Origin: Durusdinium trenchii
Lineage: Eukaryota > Sar > Dinophyceae > Suessiales > Symbiodiniaceae
NCBI GenBank assembly: GCA_963970005.1
Contig: CAXAMN010021562.1
Location: forward strand, 961,321 to 1,025,320
Length of the DNA: 64,000 nucleotides
Direction: 5' to 3'
This document shows positions 10,881-21,500 of this stretch, one piece after another; the stretch's first letter is position 1, and each line of letters begins with the position of its first letter. The notes below the pieces were generated by a model. The model did no database searches. It worked only from the letters and a program-made list of their open reading frames with translations, and was not told the origin of the DNA. A program made the translations under genes and the position numbers.

Positions 10881-13800
10881 ACATGTCTTAGAGAGTGGAT
10901 ACACAAAGCCCACTTTAGTGACTTGCTCGAACCAAGATCAGTGCTTTGTTAAACGTGGAAGACGACGCTTCCGTCCGTCACTTGCCGGCCGTCTTCTCAG
11001 AATGGGATGACGGAGGGGTCCATTCGTAGGTTGGCCGAAATCATAAGGTCCTATATTGACAAAGCATACCTATCTTGGAATAAGAAATTTAGGGCGCTTA
11101 GACCCCTTGGAGAAACCGTTCCAAGTTGCAATACTTCTCGGAAGCGGTGTTTTGGGAATGGCTCCTGTAAGATCTTTTCACCAGGATCTCGGATCTCCAT
11201 GAAGTGGATCTCCCCTATCTGGAGACGACCTGCTTTGCAAATCCCCACAGCCTTTGCGAATCCCTAGGTATTTTGGGAATGGCTTTCTGCATGAGTTCAC
11301 CGATCCAAGTCTCCAACGACGAGTGACAACTCCGGAGTGACAACGAAGAGTGCGCTTGAGCGTTTCGACCACCCACGCGTTTCGACCGTCGTCAGGTGGC
11401 ATCCTCGAGTCGATGTCGATCGCCACGCCCACGGTGATGTCCTGCTGAAGGTGGCCCTCTGAACAGGGCCAAGAGGGAAAAGGTCGTGTTCGATCGTATT
11501 CCATCACATTCCGTGCCATGCCCAAAGGTAGAGTCTATGGGGAAACTCCGTGAAAGCCATTCAGGAGGTTTGATACCCACAGAAGTCCTTCTAAGGCTGC
11601 TGAAACTGACCCACCCCGAACAATTGGTGGGAACACCAGATTTTCCAAGGTCTCCAGTCCTTCCCGCATCCCCATTCCTCGGAGAACAACCCCCGTTCTT
11701 CGGTTTTGATTTGATGCTTCGACCAAACCTGTCTCGATGAACAAATCCCTCAAAACCTGATTAAGCAATGAGAACAAATTCAACAGGTTTGAGGGGATGA
11801 ACTGCACGTCGTTCCTGATTGAGTGATCAGGACAGGTCCTACCCGACCGACACCCCCCGGTCCTTCTCCAATTCCATGGGATCGTTCTGCGAGACCGACC
11901 AATACCTGCGACCACGGACACGGAGACGTCAAACAAAAAGAAGCATAAACGCACACACACACACACCATTCCTGCACTTGTGGTCTGGAAAGCGGGTCAA
12001 TACATGCGTCAACAGCACATCACCCCTGACACCCTGGCCCCTGCAATGCCCCTGCAATGCTCTATCAGCAAGCCTACGTAAGAGTGGGGCAGGTCGGGAG
12101 CTGATGTAACAAGCGGTTCTTCAGGCACGGCATGAACACAGGATAACATTGGGCGAGGCCAACTGCCAACTTCGGCCGCTTTTTTTCTAGATTCTAGAAT
12201 CTTGAACCCCCCTTATGCCCCGCCCTATATATAAATGTCAGCCAATCTCAGTATCAGGCTCCTCCTACCTCTACATAACAGCCCCTGTTTGCATGCCACG
12301 CGGAGATGTCGCCTGTCCCAGGGTAGCTTGTTTCCACCGTGCCATCCTCAGAAACAGGAAAGCGACCACACATACGTTGTTTATATGTGTATGTATATAA
12401 TATATATATATATGTATATACATGTTCTTCCCTTATATACTTTTATGCTGTATATATATACATACTCATCTACACTCTTCTTTAAGACGTGAAACAGTGC
12501 GAGATTTGCTGAGTGTCGTGATTCATGGCCCGAGTCCTCCCCAAAGCCTGTATTCTCACAACTGGTCAAACGACCACGTGCTTGGAGCCAATCGCAGCCC
12601 TTCAACCATCTTCAAGCAACCATGCTATATGCTAACCAAACAAACTAGCCCATTTGTTGACATCTTAGGAAATGCTCTACCGAACCTGCAGTAGCATTTG
12701 ACCCAGGTGTTCAACCTGTGCGAGATCCAGTCCCACCAATCGATCACCATAAGGTGAAGAGTACTTGAGAGAGGAGGGGGTGAACGAAAGGTAGCAGGCA
12801 ATCAGAAGTCCATGACGGCGTGAACCGGCGCAGGGGGGGATTTGATCCAGGCCCCCCCCGACGAACAGAATCAACTCTTACAGGACCAAATTCAATGCAC
12901 AATCCCAACTCCTGATTGTAATACATTTTTGCTAAAGCAAGGAGAACTCAGGTAGCTCAAGCTACCTTTCGTGACTGGTCTTTAAAGAACCATGGCTTCC
13001 CTTCCGTGCCACAATTTTGGAATGCACAGACCCGCTAACGACCATCACAGCTGAACGCGTCTGTCTAGATGGACAGCTATGACCATGGACAGCCCCAGAA
13101 ACAGCATTGAAAAAAATCCCAGACTTCTGATTGCTGAGTCAAATCAGTCCGTTGACAAGTTTTTTGGCAAGGTAAGAAGACCCCCTCTGATGGACTCCAT
13201 CTTTTCGCATGTGCATTCCTGCAAACCACATTGCCAAGGTCTTTTTGTGCAGAGCTCTCCAATGTCTCTGATTTGCAAATCCGTGTTTCTAGTTCCATGT
13301 TGGTCCGATCCCAAAAAGTTGCCGCTTAGCCTCGAAGTGCGTGCTGTCCATCCACTCCCCAGCCATAGTCATCATCACCCACACCCCCGTTGTAGCCCAC
13401 CGTCTTGGGCGCGATGATAAACCTGACAGCAGGCATAGTCATTGGGTGTTCATGGTCTATCCCAAACTATTCCTATAGAGAATGGTGATGTTGACGATGC
13501 CTCAAGTGTTGAAGGAGTAGGGGGCAATTATAGCTCAAACCAAGACCACTGTTTTGTAGGTTGCTGGCGGGTCACTGGTTGGAGAGGAAGCCCACTTGTG
13601 CCGATCGGCAGCCACGAAGCAGCTCCACCTCGAAGTAGTAGCCTCGAAAGTTCAACACATTACATTATTTTTCTTAACCGTGCCCTCATAGGTACAGGTC
13701 ACCTACTGAGACAAAACGGTAAAATCCTGCCACCCAGCACCTAGTTCGGCCGTTCTGAACTCCCCGGTTGTAATGGTGGACTTCTTGACCACCAGGGTGT

Positions 13801-14984
13801 ATCCGAGGCGGTGTGCAAAGCTTCTACTCTTCAACAATTCAATCAACTATACTAGGCATGCCTCATGACATTTACAGAGCCTTTGCTATGTCGAGTCCGT
13901 TGTGTCAAGAGGCCACGGCAAATGAGACGAAACATATGAATCCGTTTCCGTTGGAGGGTCTCTGTATACCTGTGATGGCAAACCCACCTGTTTTTGCATC
14001 AAAATATCACTGAAACTGAGCTTCTCTCCAAGAGTCAATCAAACTCAGTTCAGCCCTTGAGTTCAGCCGTCATGTCTACTCCCCTAACAATCAGCCAAGC
14101 CTCTGAGTTCAGGATGCAGCATATTATCTAGCAAAACGGTGGACAGCGTGGGAATTGCCACAAAGTCTGTTATATGATATTTTATTATCCCCTTTGCGGT
14201 AACTTAAATGAAACCTTAAGATGCCGCATCTGCGCGTGTGTGAGGTGAAGCATCCTAAAGACCTTGATAGCCTGGTAGTACAAACAGTGGGTGAGGTACC
14301 CTGGCATGGAAAGACATCATCTTGATGCACACACACACATGCCCACAAACCACCCCAAAACAGTTCAAAAAGTGTGCTCAAACTCAAAGAAAACTCTCAC
14401 TTGACCAACCATACTGTTGTGTTGGAAGGACAAAACAAGATTGAATCCTCTTGGACAACTTGGGCGAATGCCCTTTATATAAGCATGTTAAACGTGTCCT
14501 GAACATAGATCAAACTGGTTTATCTTGTCAGCCCAACACCAGCTGAACACTGGAAACGAAAGATTTTCCGACCCACTATTTGCAGAGAAGTGGACTTCAC
14601 TAGCCCAACCACCCAACCATGGTGGCGCCCATACCAAAGCCAGGGCACGGCCCTTCTTCTGCGGCAAGTCTGGGAAGCCTACCCTGAGGGCAGAGCAACA
14701 ATATGAAGCATTCTCAAAATGACGTGGGCAAAATTCCTCCAATTGAGAGACTGTATCGCTTTTCAGGCTGAGTCAAGATCGGCCTCAGCTTGAATCCAAA
14801 ACTTGCATTGTAACATCTTGGGTGCTGTGGCGAAATATGTCGACAAGGATCCAAAACAAAGCTAGATTTGATTGCCACTTAAGTTACAGTATATAAGTAT
14901 AGACATGGAAGTGTGAACGGATGCATGGGGCCTTCCAGCTCAGGCCCCAAGCAGAGCCTTTCGTAGCTGATCACTGATCAGCGT

Positions 14985-15263
14985 GCTTTTCGGCTCGCGC
15001 CACCGGACTCCAACGGGATCGGCCCCCCCCCCCCCAATGGGGGTGTGCTCCGTTCGGACCCCAGCGGCGTGATCCACTCGGCGGCGCAGTCGGAGCTCAT
15101 GCCACGCAGCAGCCGGGGCTGAGAGACGCCCACGTCGGTGAGCGAGGTATTGGCCAAGGCCACCTGCGCTGGTCGGTCGGTGCGTGGTCGGTCCACACGG
15201 TCCACACGGTGCGAGGACTCCACGTCGGTTTTGCGGATGAATCCCGGTGCATGTGGGCAAAAC
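14985..15263 (-). CDS. Candidate exon, unknown protein
   Basis: A long protein-like frame with FCPHAPGFIRKTDVESSHRV near the start and SLTDVGVSQPRLLRGMSSD and CAAEWITPLGSER further on. It begins after an AG acceptor (CAAGCCAG before 15263). Near 15026-15037 the frame crosses a homopolymer of about 12-14 G (minus strand). Past it, two frames remain open and one reads VGVRWREPKSTLISDQL, so a small length error in the run would shift the frame. It lies downstream of the DUF3626-like exon at 15826-15720 on the same strand, but its start phase does not join that exon directly. The family is not recognised. Confidence 0.4.
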
Positions 15264-15719
15264 CTGGCTTGGAGGATAAAAGGAACCTGCAGTTGTCATT
15301 GTCATCATCCATCTGACAGCAAGTTAAGACGAAGCCACTGACAGCCACCTTTGCCAGTTGCAAACCCTGTGTTTAGGTCTCTGAAACAAGTTTGGGTCTC
15401 TGAAAAGATAAGTTCTGAAGCAGCAGTGGAGTTCCGAATCCTTCTGAAGAGTGGAGCGTCTCTGGGCTTTGGGGGTGCTCCAAGAGTCACTCTGAATGGT
15501 TCCCAAACTTTTTGTTGGAAAGGAGGCAACTAGACCAGCACCTGCACACAAAATTGCACGAAACAGTTTGAGTGTGCCACACGTTCCTCCTTTGAAGTGC
15601 GCAGGGAATGACTTCTGCTTAAAACTGCTGGACAACGGCTTTCAGGACCTCCCTAGTATCAGGCCTTTTGTTGAAAGTTTGTCATGCCTCCATGTTTTCT
15701 CTCACAAACCTTCTGTTAC

Positions 15720-15826
15720 CACTTGAACAACGGCCACTGGAGCGGCCTCGACCAGCTCCCGAAGTTCGCGATCATCGTACTCCTGGAGCACATGAGCGTA
15801 CTTGTCCAGCACAGCCAGTCTTGATC
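15720..15826 (-). CDS. DUF3626-like protein, exon 5 found
   Basis: A 107-base exon starting after GCGAG and ending before the GT donor GTAACA. It encodes SRLAVLDKYAHVLQEYDDR and then ELRELVEAA, which fits the RLAVLDxYAHVLxEYxDxEL segment I associate with DUF3626 proteins. Its first two bases complete the glycine codon opened by the exon at 16563-16508. Further C-terminal exons were not identified. Confidence 0.6.
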
Positions 15827-16507
15827 CTCGCAACCAGAGCGTTTGTCCCATGTTTCGGGCCACGGTCTCCCGAAAGACGCCCCGTGTAGTTTGGAGCGAG
15901 AAGAGAAATTTGGACCAACACCCATCTTCTCTATTGTTTGGTTGATACGGGGGCGACGGAGGATTCGTCTCCCCTCCACTGGAAGATGTCTGGGCAAAAA
16001 TGATCAAACCTGATGTGTGGATATGTGTGGATGCTTTAGAGACCTGCTCCCTAGCAAGATGGGTCATCGACCCAGCTGCCCCGCAGGACACGCAGCAGGT
16101 CGGTCCATGGATTGGCCAGTTCGTCGATACCTTGAGTTCTCGAAGCGATTCAAAGGAGTTCAAAGCTGCTGAACCTGCCTCAAAACTAAGGATGTATATA
16201 TATATATTGTATATATGTACTTTGTATGTATAAATTAAGAATTCAGAATATATAGCTATATACCGATATATATATATATATGTGATTGTGTGTGTACTGT
16301 ATACTTTGCGTACTTTGGGTACTTTGGGTATATATATATATATCACCAGGGCCCAGTGGATGACAGTTAGGTTCCAGGCCTTTCTCTAGAATAGTGATAA
16401 ATGTTGACCGATTGTCACAGGTCATGGGACAAACCCAAGACAGAAACCGATCCGATCTTTGGAGGGGTCATTTGTTGAAAATCAGAAAAGGAGAGCCGAC
16501 GAGTGTC
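15827..16507 (-). other. Intron of the DUF3626-like gene, GA-AG type, with AT microsatellites
   Basis: The 681-base intron starts GACACT and ends GCGAG on the minus strand. It holds several TA-dinucleotide tracts between about 16196 and 16345. A GA donor is non-canonical, but this boundary gives exact phase and a continuous family motif. Confidence 0.55.
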
Positions 16508-16563
16508 CTGCAATGCCCCCTGAGTCGGTGGCGGCAAAGGTGGTGCGCAAGCGGACGTCCTTC
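16508..16563 (-). CDS. DUF3626-like protein, exon 4 found
   Basis: A 56-base exon after acceptor GCGCCCAG. Its first base closes the leucine codon of the previous exon, and it then encodes KDVRLRTTFAATDSGGIA. Together the exons read YLVLKDVRLRTTF, a motif I recall from DUF3626 family members, where an aspartate-serine pair follows about ten residues later. It ends one base into a codon at a GA donor (GACACT). Confidence 0.65.
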
Positions 16564-17446
16564 CTGGGCGCAAGCGAATTTGATTGGCAGAATGGAAGAA
16601 AAATATGAATTCCAACATGACCTGGAAAATACATAAATTAAACAATTATTTGATATCATTGTCGTCTGTCTAGAATGTGTTGGCCAAGGCAGAACTCCAC
16701 TCTGGAGTTTACCCGCGGGTACCCTTGAAGAATATGAAGAATCAACCTTTCATTGGACAAGTGGTGACCAGATCGACACAGCTCGAACTAGGAGAGCCTA
16801 GACAAGTCCTCACGCAGCGCAACCTAAAAAGACTCAATTACCAACGCTGCAACCACTTCGTTTGGCTTTCGCTGACCTTCTCACGGAAAAGGTATGCTCT
16901 TTCGGCAAAAGGTTGGGAGCCATACACGCACAGAGCCACACACGCACGCGCGCGTTTCTCGAATTTCGGACATTGGAGCTGGTTCAGTCCAGTGGGCTAA
17001 AGCGGTTAAACCCGCCCAGCTCGCGCTTCTGCTACCCAGAAATCTGGAGCCTCCCCTGCAAAAAAGGAGACGGGCGGATACGAACGGCCACAGAAAAACT
17101 GAACTTGTCAGTCACGGTTGCACTGCCGATGGAATCGACACCGCCAGACACTGGTCGAAACAGAATGGTGGGTCCTGACCCCCCTCCAGTCCGTCGAGAA
17201 GCCTGGAGCCTGGGGATCAGCCCGGATGAATTCCCCACAGATCCACTAATGCCGCAACTTGTTTGAGTCTACACGTGTTTGACCAAAAACAAGGCAACCA
17301 AAAGGCCAAACGGTTGAATTTGAGAAACATCCAAAGGTCAGGACGTTTATTTTCGCAGGGTCCATGTTCGGAACCTTTGGTGTCGTTGAACAACACCGGT
17401 GTCGAGAAGGAAAAAAACGTCAGCGTGTCCCCATGCGTCAAGGATC
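16564..17446 (-). other. Intron of the DUF3626-like gene, GA-AG type
   Basis: An 883-base intron starting GATCCT and ending GCGCCCAG on the minus strand. Some open frames cross it (about 16950-17240) but none joins the flanking exons. Confidence 0.5.
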
Positions 17447-17508
17447 AAGACCAAGTAGGAGTCTCCATATTGGTACGCACTGAGGACTCCTCTATAGTCG
17501 TTCATTAC
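17447..17508 (-). CDS. DUF3626-like protein, exon 3 found (first exon after the retroelement)
   Basis: A 62-base exon after acceptor GGCTGAG. It encodes VMNDYRGVLSAYQYGDSYLV and ends two bases into the next leucine codon, at a GA donor (GATCCT). The YGDSYLVLK motif, completed by the next exon, is the most recognisable part of the family. It is read after the exon at 34780-34703, so the intron before it contains the whole retrotransposon. Confidence 0.65.
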
Positions 17509-18257
17509 CTCAGCCGAACGCAACGGTTGCGTTGACATGGGTTGACCAGACCACATGATGTCTTCTTCTGTAAAATAAAGGGAAAACATGTGCTTAGCTT
17601 TGTGATGCTTTGTGTCTTTCTGCTGGGCTGTGTGTGTGTGTCTCTTCATGGTGTGTTTCTACAACGCTTCTGCCCGACTTTCCTTTCAAACATCGGTCAG
17701 CTGCGTCAGCTCAGCTGACCGCCTCATGCGGATGAATCGAGTCACGGTTTCGTGGTCCCCGTCCAACAGTCAGTCTTCTCGAGTTTGGGCCTGGCTATGG
17801 GGGGAAATTTCACGTGGGAAACATCCGCCAGTTGAACATGTTTGAACTGTTGTGTGTGCAAATGCAAATGTGTCAAGTCTTCAAACTTGGAGGAGAACTA
17901 TTTGCCCGGTCGGGCAAACTTTTATTGGTTCTCGCATAAATCTCTGACCTCGCCTTGCAACCTGGTGAACATCTGTCAGTTTCAGCGAAAGCTTGGGACA
18001 TCTGACACCGACTCGTTGTCACCCCAAAATCCGCCGGCCTTGGGGCACGGCGTGTTTTGGGTAGTTGGTTTTTTGTTAGTTCTTTGTTAAGCTATGTCTT
18101 GTCTGTTTTAGTGCTCCCCCGGGCGGATTTTTGAACTGTCTAACCTGACCCCCCCCCNNNNNNNNNNNNNNNNNNNNNNNNNNNNNNNNNNNNNNNNNNN
18201 NNNNNNNNNNNNNNNNNNNNNNNNNNNNNNNNNNNNNNNNNNNNNNNNNNNNNNNNN
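17509..18257 (-). other. Intron sequence left of the retroelement
   Basis: Part of the 17-kb intron of the DUF3626-like gene. It ends in a C-rich tract and a gap. No gene is seen. Confidence 0.45.
18158..18257. other. Assembly gap of 100 N, flanked by C runs
   Basis: Exactly 100 N, probably a placeholder for a gap of unknown size. It is preceded by a run of C after GTCTAACCTGAC and followed by CCCCC directly before the 5' LTR. Confidence 0.95.
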
Positions 18258-18262
18258 CCCCC
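18258..18262 (+). repeat. Target-site duplication, left copy (CCCCC)
   Basis: Five C directly before the 5' LTR match five C directly after the 3' LTR (33575-33579). Both sides are C-rich, so the true length of the duplication cannot be fixed. Confidence 0.6.
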
Positions 18263-18438
18263 TGAAAAGTAGAGCCTACCTGTACAGGGTTCCACTCCAA
18301 CAGCTGATATAGTGTGTCCATGCTTGACTGCTTCAAGGCTCAAGAGAGGGTCAATGGACCTAATAGGATAAGACTCTGCGTGAGCAAAAGACACTAGCGG
18401 TCTGCACCTCTACCGTGTACGCCCTAGTCACTCTTTCA
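18263..18438 (+). repeat. 5' LTR, 176 bp
   Basis: Begins TGAAAAGTAGAG and ends CACTCTTTCA. It is identical to 33399-33574 except C at 18413. It is short for an LTR yet has the required TG and CA ends. It should contain the promoter and RNA start, but no TATA-like box is clear, which is usual in dinoflagellates. Confidence 0.95.
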
Positions 18439-18439
18439 G

Positions 18440-18450
18440 TGGTAGCGGAG
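18440..18450 (+). promoter_or_regulatory. Primer-binding site, initiator tRNA-Met type
   Basis: TGGTAGCGGAG starts one base after the LTR. It resembles TGGTAGCAGAG, the complement of the 3' end of animal-type initiator tRNA-Met, with one mismatch. Copia elements commonly use initiator tRNA-Met. The dinoflagellate tRNA sequence is needed to confirm the match. Confidence 0.7.
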
Positions 18451-18467
18451 CAGTGATCCTGGAAGAC

Positions 18468-18477
18468 CCAGGTGAGC
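18468..18477 (+). promoter_or_regulatory. Possible splice donor in the element leader
   Basis: CCAG then GTGAGC is a textbook donor, placed 46 bases before the ORF1 start codon. Joined to the acceptor at 27263 it would remove ORF1 and leave the ORF2 ATG as the first start after the junction, as in retroviral subgenomic RNAs. Inference from sequence only. Confidence 0.35.
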
Positions 18478-18480
18478 TCC

Positions 18481-18488
18481 TTTCCTAG
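18481..18488 (+). promoter_or_regulatory. Possible trans-splice acceptor before ORF1
   Basis: The pyrimidine-rich CTCCTTTCCTAG ends 28 bases upstream of the ORF1 ATG. In dinoflagellates such AG sites receive the spliced leader. This is an alternative to the splice-donor reading of the same leader. Confidence 0.3.
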
Positions 18489-18516
18489 GCATAGAATTGC
18501 TTGTGGGCAAACGGCC

Positions 18517-21500
18517 ATGGATTGGATTGACGACTGGGAAGAGCCTGATGCGGATGTGGCTTATGAGCCAGCAGCCTACGTGAATAGGCATGTGAGAAGA
18601 GAACCAGCAGCAATAGCTATGACAACACAGGTCACTACAAAGGTGCCCCCATCTTATGATGGAAAGACTTCATGGTTTTCCTATGAGGATGCCATAGACG
18701 ATTGGTGTGATATCACCGAGCTGGAAGATGAGAAGAGAGGACCAGCTTTGAGAAACAGATTAGAAGGAGAAGCAGCAGTATACAAACGTGTATTAGACAG
18801 AGATTCAGTGAAGGCTAATGAGCCACCAGGAGCAGGAGTAGATTACTTCAAACGAGTACTACGACCATATTTCGTGAAAGGATCAACCAATGTATTCCTA
18901 TACAGGTTTATGCAATTCGTGCGATTCAATCGAGGATCAGCCGACATGATGAAATGGATGACAAGATTCCAGATTTTACTCCAAAGGCTTATGAGCAGTT
19001 GGATGGACATGTTAGAACCAGTCACTCAAGCACATCCCCAAGTCCTTGCTCAGATGCAGGCAGATGCAGCGTTGACTGGAGTAGCACCAACGGCAGAAAG
19101 GATTCAGGAAATCATGCAGAATGTCAATGGCAATATGAGAATTCTTCATCAGAATGATTTTCCTTTAGGAGAGAATCTCATTGCCCTACTCATGCTGTCC
19201 CTTGCAGATTTGTCTCAGGACCAGCGAAACACTTTGACTTCGTTGATGACTCATCGTGGCAGGTACCTGCAGCAATACACTACAACAGAGCTGAGGACAG
19301 TTTTCATCGAGATGTTCTGCACGACAAAGACTTCAGTAGACAATCCATTGATGCAGCCGACAGGTGCTGGAGGTAGAAGATCATTTCTCGTACTAGACGA
19401 AGGAGAACTCGATGGTACATTTGGCTATTGGGCCGAAGATGAAGAAGATGGAACAGAAGGATTTTTAGATGCCCTGGACGATGTCTTTTGGGTATATGAT
19501 GATCAAAACTTCTCGTGGTTCCAAAGGAGATTCCAAGGAAGAAGAGCCAGAAAAGGTAAAGGAAAAGGTAGAAGAAAAGGAAAAGGCAAAGGAAGATCAG
19601 GCCGCAGATTCTTCAGACCTCGTGGAAAAGGAAAAGGAAAGAGACGAGGTAAAGGCCATTTTGCTGATGAGCAACAGACAACTTTTCCAGATGAATACCT
19701 TGAAGAGAATCCTTATGAGGACACTTGGGAGTCAACCCAAGGAGCATATGATGCCATTCTTGCCGAGGATATGAATGACTATCTTCACGGAGAATATGAT
19801 GATGCCAATGACTTTTGGCAACAGCTTGAAGAAGCATGGTTTTCCCACAAAGGAAAAGGAAAAGGCAAGAGAAAAGGCAAGAAAGGAAAAGGAAAAGATA
19901 AAGGAGATGGCAAACAAGATGCAAACTATGCAAATCAACAACAGCCACGTTCTTTACCTGCACCTTCAAGAACTTCACAAGCATCAGGAGGTCAACAAGT
20001 TTTCTTAGCACATTGTGCGACAGCAGCAGCTGAAGTCCATGACAGTGAGGTGGACTTGCTGTCAGGCATGATGACCTCATGCCAAGATGAAGCTGACTGC
20101 GTGGTCAACAGTGGTGAGACGATCCTCGATGACATGAGTGCCCCTGTGAGGTACTCTTTGTCAAAGGAGATGCTCACAAAGGCTCCTGATGGCTTTGCGC
20201 TTATGAGCGCTGATGGCTTTGCGCTTATGAGCGCTGATGGCTTTGCGCTTATGAGCGCTGATGGTTTTGCGCTTATGAGCGCTGAGGAAGAAGTGAAGGA
20301 GATGCAGGCTATTTCATTTTTGACTGAGAATCGCTTCCCGCCAACTATTGCAATCCTGGACATTGGATGCACTAGAGCTATGGGATCAAGGCGAGCAGTC
20401 GACCATTTTTGCAACTATGTCGACAATCACCCAGATTGTGGATTATGGTACTCCTTTGAGTCTACCAAGAGCAAGTTTTACTTTGCCAATTCCCAGAAGG
20501 CTACTTGCTCTCAGAAACTGGTGATTTACATGTATGATCGTGCATGGACGATCCACCAGACAGAGTTCGACATAGTGGAAGAAGGAGAAGTCCCTTTGCT
20601 TATGAGCTTGCCACAGATGAGGAACTTAGGCTTTGAACTCAGGCTGACACCTCGACATGCTTATTTGACATCGGTGCCTCTTGGTATCAAATTTTTGGAG
20701 TTGAAGGTTGCAGCCAGTACTCATCTTGTGCTGGACTTCCAAGATATTGCATGGTATCTGTCTGACGTGCGTTGGCAGACTCAGCCTGAGAAGAGTTTTT
20801 ACCCTCACCTCACTCACTATGAATATGGCCATATTTCTGTTGAACACAATAGTGATGAAGGTGAAGCTGAGCATGCATATCCTGTGGTTGATTTCTGGGA
20901 AGTAGATGTTCACAAGAGAGAACTGATACGTCACCACAAGGATTACAGGAAAATTCTTTTCCCAGCGACTAAGTCATGTCCTGTAGACACTGACTTGCTG
21001 GAAGACTTGCGATTGACAATCATCAAGAAGAAGAAAGGTGGAGAAGAAATCAAGAAGACAGATGATTGGCGCAAGGCAAAATGGAAGGACCTACAACTTG
21101 GCTATGAATGGCGTGGTAGAACAATTTTTAAGTTTAAGCCAGATGCCAAAATTCCAGATCTAAAGATCAGGAAGGCTGGCATTGAGCACCGTGGCATTGG
21201 TGATCCCGATGCAGTGGTGCGCTCCTCCTCAGAGAAGGTTCCCATTGCAAAGGACAGGGAACCAGGCTTCTCGTCAGAGAAGGAAGGTGCACCATCCAGT
21301 GCCGCGGAAAAGCCTGTGCCGCCAAGGTTCCGGTATACTTCCAAGGGTTTTGATCCCTTTTGGAAAGGACACAAGTCGAAACCATCTGAGCCTCAGAATG
21401 ATTTAAAGGGTGATGATCTTGAGGAGTATGTTCCCTCAGAACCACCTGAGAGGCCAGAAGGTGAACTTGTAGAAATTCCTAAAGCATCAAAAGGACCATC

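Larger units (their letters stand above)
8186..14984. other. Long stretch without a supported gene
   Basis: It contains the GGGTATGATTCG repeat clusters (9384-10011), a 9-bp GC-rich tandem repeat (10620-10655), a TTG-rich microsatellite (10800-10880) and an AT microsatellite (about 12395-12425). A plus-strand open frame near 9040-9314 looks protein-like but has no family match. No exon chain could be built. Confidence 0.45.

Noticed and set aside
10435-10884. Minus-strand 149-codon frame
   Set aside because: It is made of Asn/His repeats from a TTG microsatellite and Gly-Glu-Ala repeats from a 9-bp repeat.
15829-16346. N-terminal part of the minus-strand frame ending in the 15826-15720 exon
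   Set aside because: It runs through TA microsatellites that encode Ile/Tyr repeats. Only the last part is an exon, and the phase supports a start at 15826.
18472-18516. GTG start for ORF1
   Set aside because: The in-frame ATG at 18517 is the likelier eukaryotic start, and the GTG is part of a splice-donor-like GTGAGC.
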